Assembly: GCF_003049725.1 (NCBI RefSeq)
Contig: NZ_QAGM01000027.1
Coordinates: 1-32,984 of the forward strand
DNA length: 32,984 nucleotides
Direction of reading: 5' to 3'
Source: Oceanimonas marisflavi
GTDB lineage: Bacteria; Pseudomonadota; Gammaproteobacteria; Enterobacterales; Aeromonadaceae
Shown here: positions 32,617 through 32,984 of the stretch, piece by piece
Numbering within the stretch: position 1 is the first letter of the stretch
Layout of the letters: the number at the start of each line of letters is the position of its first letter
Translations under genes and position numbers: made by a program
The notes under the pieces: generated by a model
What the model was told of the DNA's origin: nothing
Database searches by the model: none
The model's input: only the letters and a program-made list of their open reading frames with translations

Positions 32617-32866
32617 AGCTGTTCTCCGACTGCTGTAACCTGCTTAGCATATCTCAATTACCCATGCTTCGCATCTGAACGAAAAACGCAGGCCGAACAA
32701 AAACATTCGGCCGCGGGGGTTCCTTTAGTATCAAATTGGCACCGGCTTGGCAACTTTAACCCGAGCAAAAAGCGAGGCGAAACAGGAAGGACGTGAGAGG
32801 GAGAAGGGAGAAGGGAGAAGGGAGAAGGGAGAAGGGAGAAGGGAGAAGGAAAGCCTCAGAACCTGT
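32617..32866. other. uvrY upstream region
   Basis: 250 bases without a gene. The left part should hold the uvrY promoter. The right part is a heptamer array (32799-32847) next to the end of an IS5-like element. Confidence 0.5.
32799..32847. repeat. Perfect heptamer tandem repeat, 7 x GGGAGAA
   Basis: Seven exact copies of GGGAGAA without interruption, plus a partial GGA. Purine-only on the plus strand. It abuts the IS5-like element end and resembles the degenerate TCCC heptamers at 3849-3876 when read on the other strand. Confidence 0.95.
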
Positions 32867-32984
32867 TTACGATCTCCGTAATAGCAAAACCAAAAATGCC
32901 AAGTGGATGAACTGCAAGCTCGTATTGAGCTTGCGCTCGCAGTTCTTCCACAGCCTCCGACACTTCTCCAGCCAAGCAAATGAG
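32867..32984 (-). CDS. IS5-family transposase, C-terminal end (5' part outside window)
   Basis: The last 38 codons of a leftward frame: SFAWLEKCRRLWKNCERKL, then a hydrophobic tail ending LLLRRS and TAA at 32867-32869. The SFAWL(x)nCRRLWKNCERKL pattern is the classic end of IS5-like DDE transposases, and the catalytic Glu would lie just upstream, outside the window. Whether the gene is intact cannot be told. The element's inverted repeat probably lies between the stop and about 32850. Confidence 0.8.
   Translation of the reverse strand, partial: SFAWLEKCRRLWKNCERKLNTSLQFIHLAFLVLLLRRS

Noticed and set aside
32731-32979. 82-codon minus-strand open frame
   Set aside because: It reads through the GGGAGAA array (giving SPFSLLP repeats) and is out of frame with the IS5-like transposase end.
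1-32984. CRISPR array
   Set aside because: No regularly spaced 25-40 bp direct repeats were seen; the only tandem arrays have 7-bp units.

Overview
The window reads as chromosomal DNA of a moderately GC-rich gammaproteobacterium. The best clue is the right-hand block uvrY-uvrC-pgsA-tRNA-Cys-tRNA-Leu, which has the same order as in enteric bacteria and their relatives. A TcyP-type cystine carrier, a PrpBCD methylcitrate cluster and a PurU deformylase agree with that. An Aeromonadales-like genome (Oceanimonas/Zobellella/Oceanisphaera type) is my guess from the overall look and is not proven by the sequence.

Layout. 1-2200: the start of an Asp/Glu/hydantoin racemase and an NCS1 transporter, both leftward. 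Their promoter regions share a palindromic operator (ATCGTTAACGAT type) and CRP-like sites, so they look like one regulon for a hydantoin- or allantoin-type substrate. 2200-6000: prpB-prpC-prpD, the methylcitrate cycle for propionate, with an inverted pair of REP-like hairpins and a heptamer array between prpC and prpD. 6000-8450: a periplasmic molybdopterin-oxidoreductase-fold protein coupled by a 4-nt overlap to a membrane GGDEF-EAL protein. 8800-12240: a lipoprotein 5'-nucleotidase, purU and a YafP-like acetyltransferase, all leftward. 12400-17160: an MltB-type lytic transglycosylase, tcyP and two convergent EamA transporters. 17360-20450: a 14-codon micro-ORF, a beta-propeller-like lipoprotein, an EAL-CBS-GGDEF protein and an encapsulated-ferritin-like (EncFtn) protein that lacks a cargo tail. 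20600-25250: an Fe-dependent alcohol dehydrogenase and an aldehyde dehydrogenase behind a good sigma-54 promoter, next to a divergent AcoR-type sigma-54 activator. 25250-26700: a YafK-like L,D-transpeptidase and a small lipoprotein. 26950-29230: accessory DNA with a ParD-like/RelE-ParE toxin-antitoxin pair and a complete ISAs1-family element with 10-bp target duplications. 29230-32620: tRNA-Leu, tRNA-Cys, pgsA, uvrC and uvrY. 32620-32984: a perfect 7 x 7-bp tandem array and the 3' end of an IS5-like transposase that runs off the window.

How the parts work together. Three catabolic units carry visible control elements: the hydantoin-type pair (palindromic repressor sites plus CRP), the methylcitrate operon, and the alcohol/aldehyde pair (sigma-54 plus its own activator). 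Two multidomain c-di-GMP proteins lie about 10 kb apart. UvrY at the right end is the GacA-type response regulator.

I saw no CRISPR array, phage structural gene or obvious large novel defence locus. The items most worth a second look are the untagged EncFtn protein without a neighbouring encapsulin, the GAFTGS variant in the sigma-54 activator, the shared operators of the hydantoin-type genes, the REP pair with compensatory stem changes, and the overlap-coupled Moco-fold/GGDEF-EAL pair.
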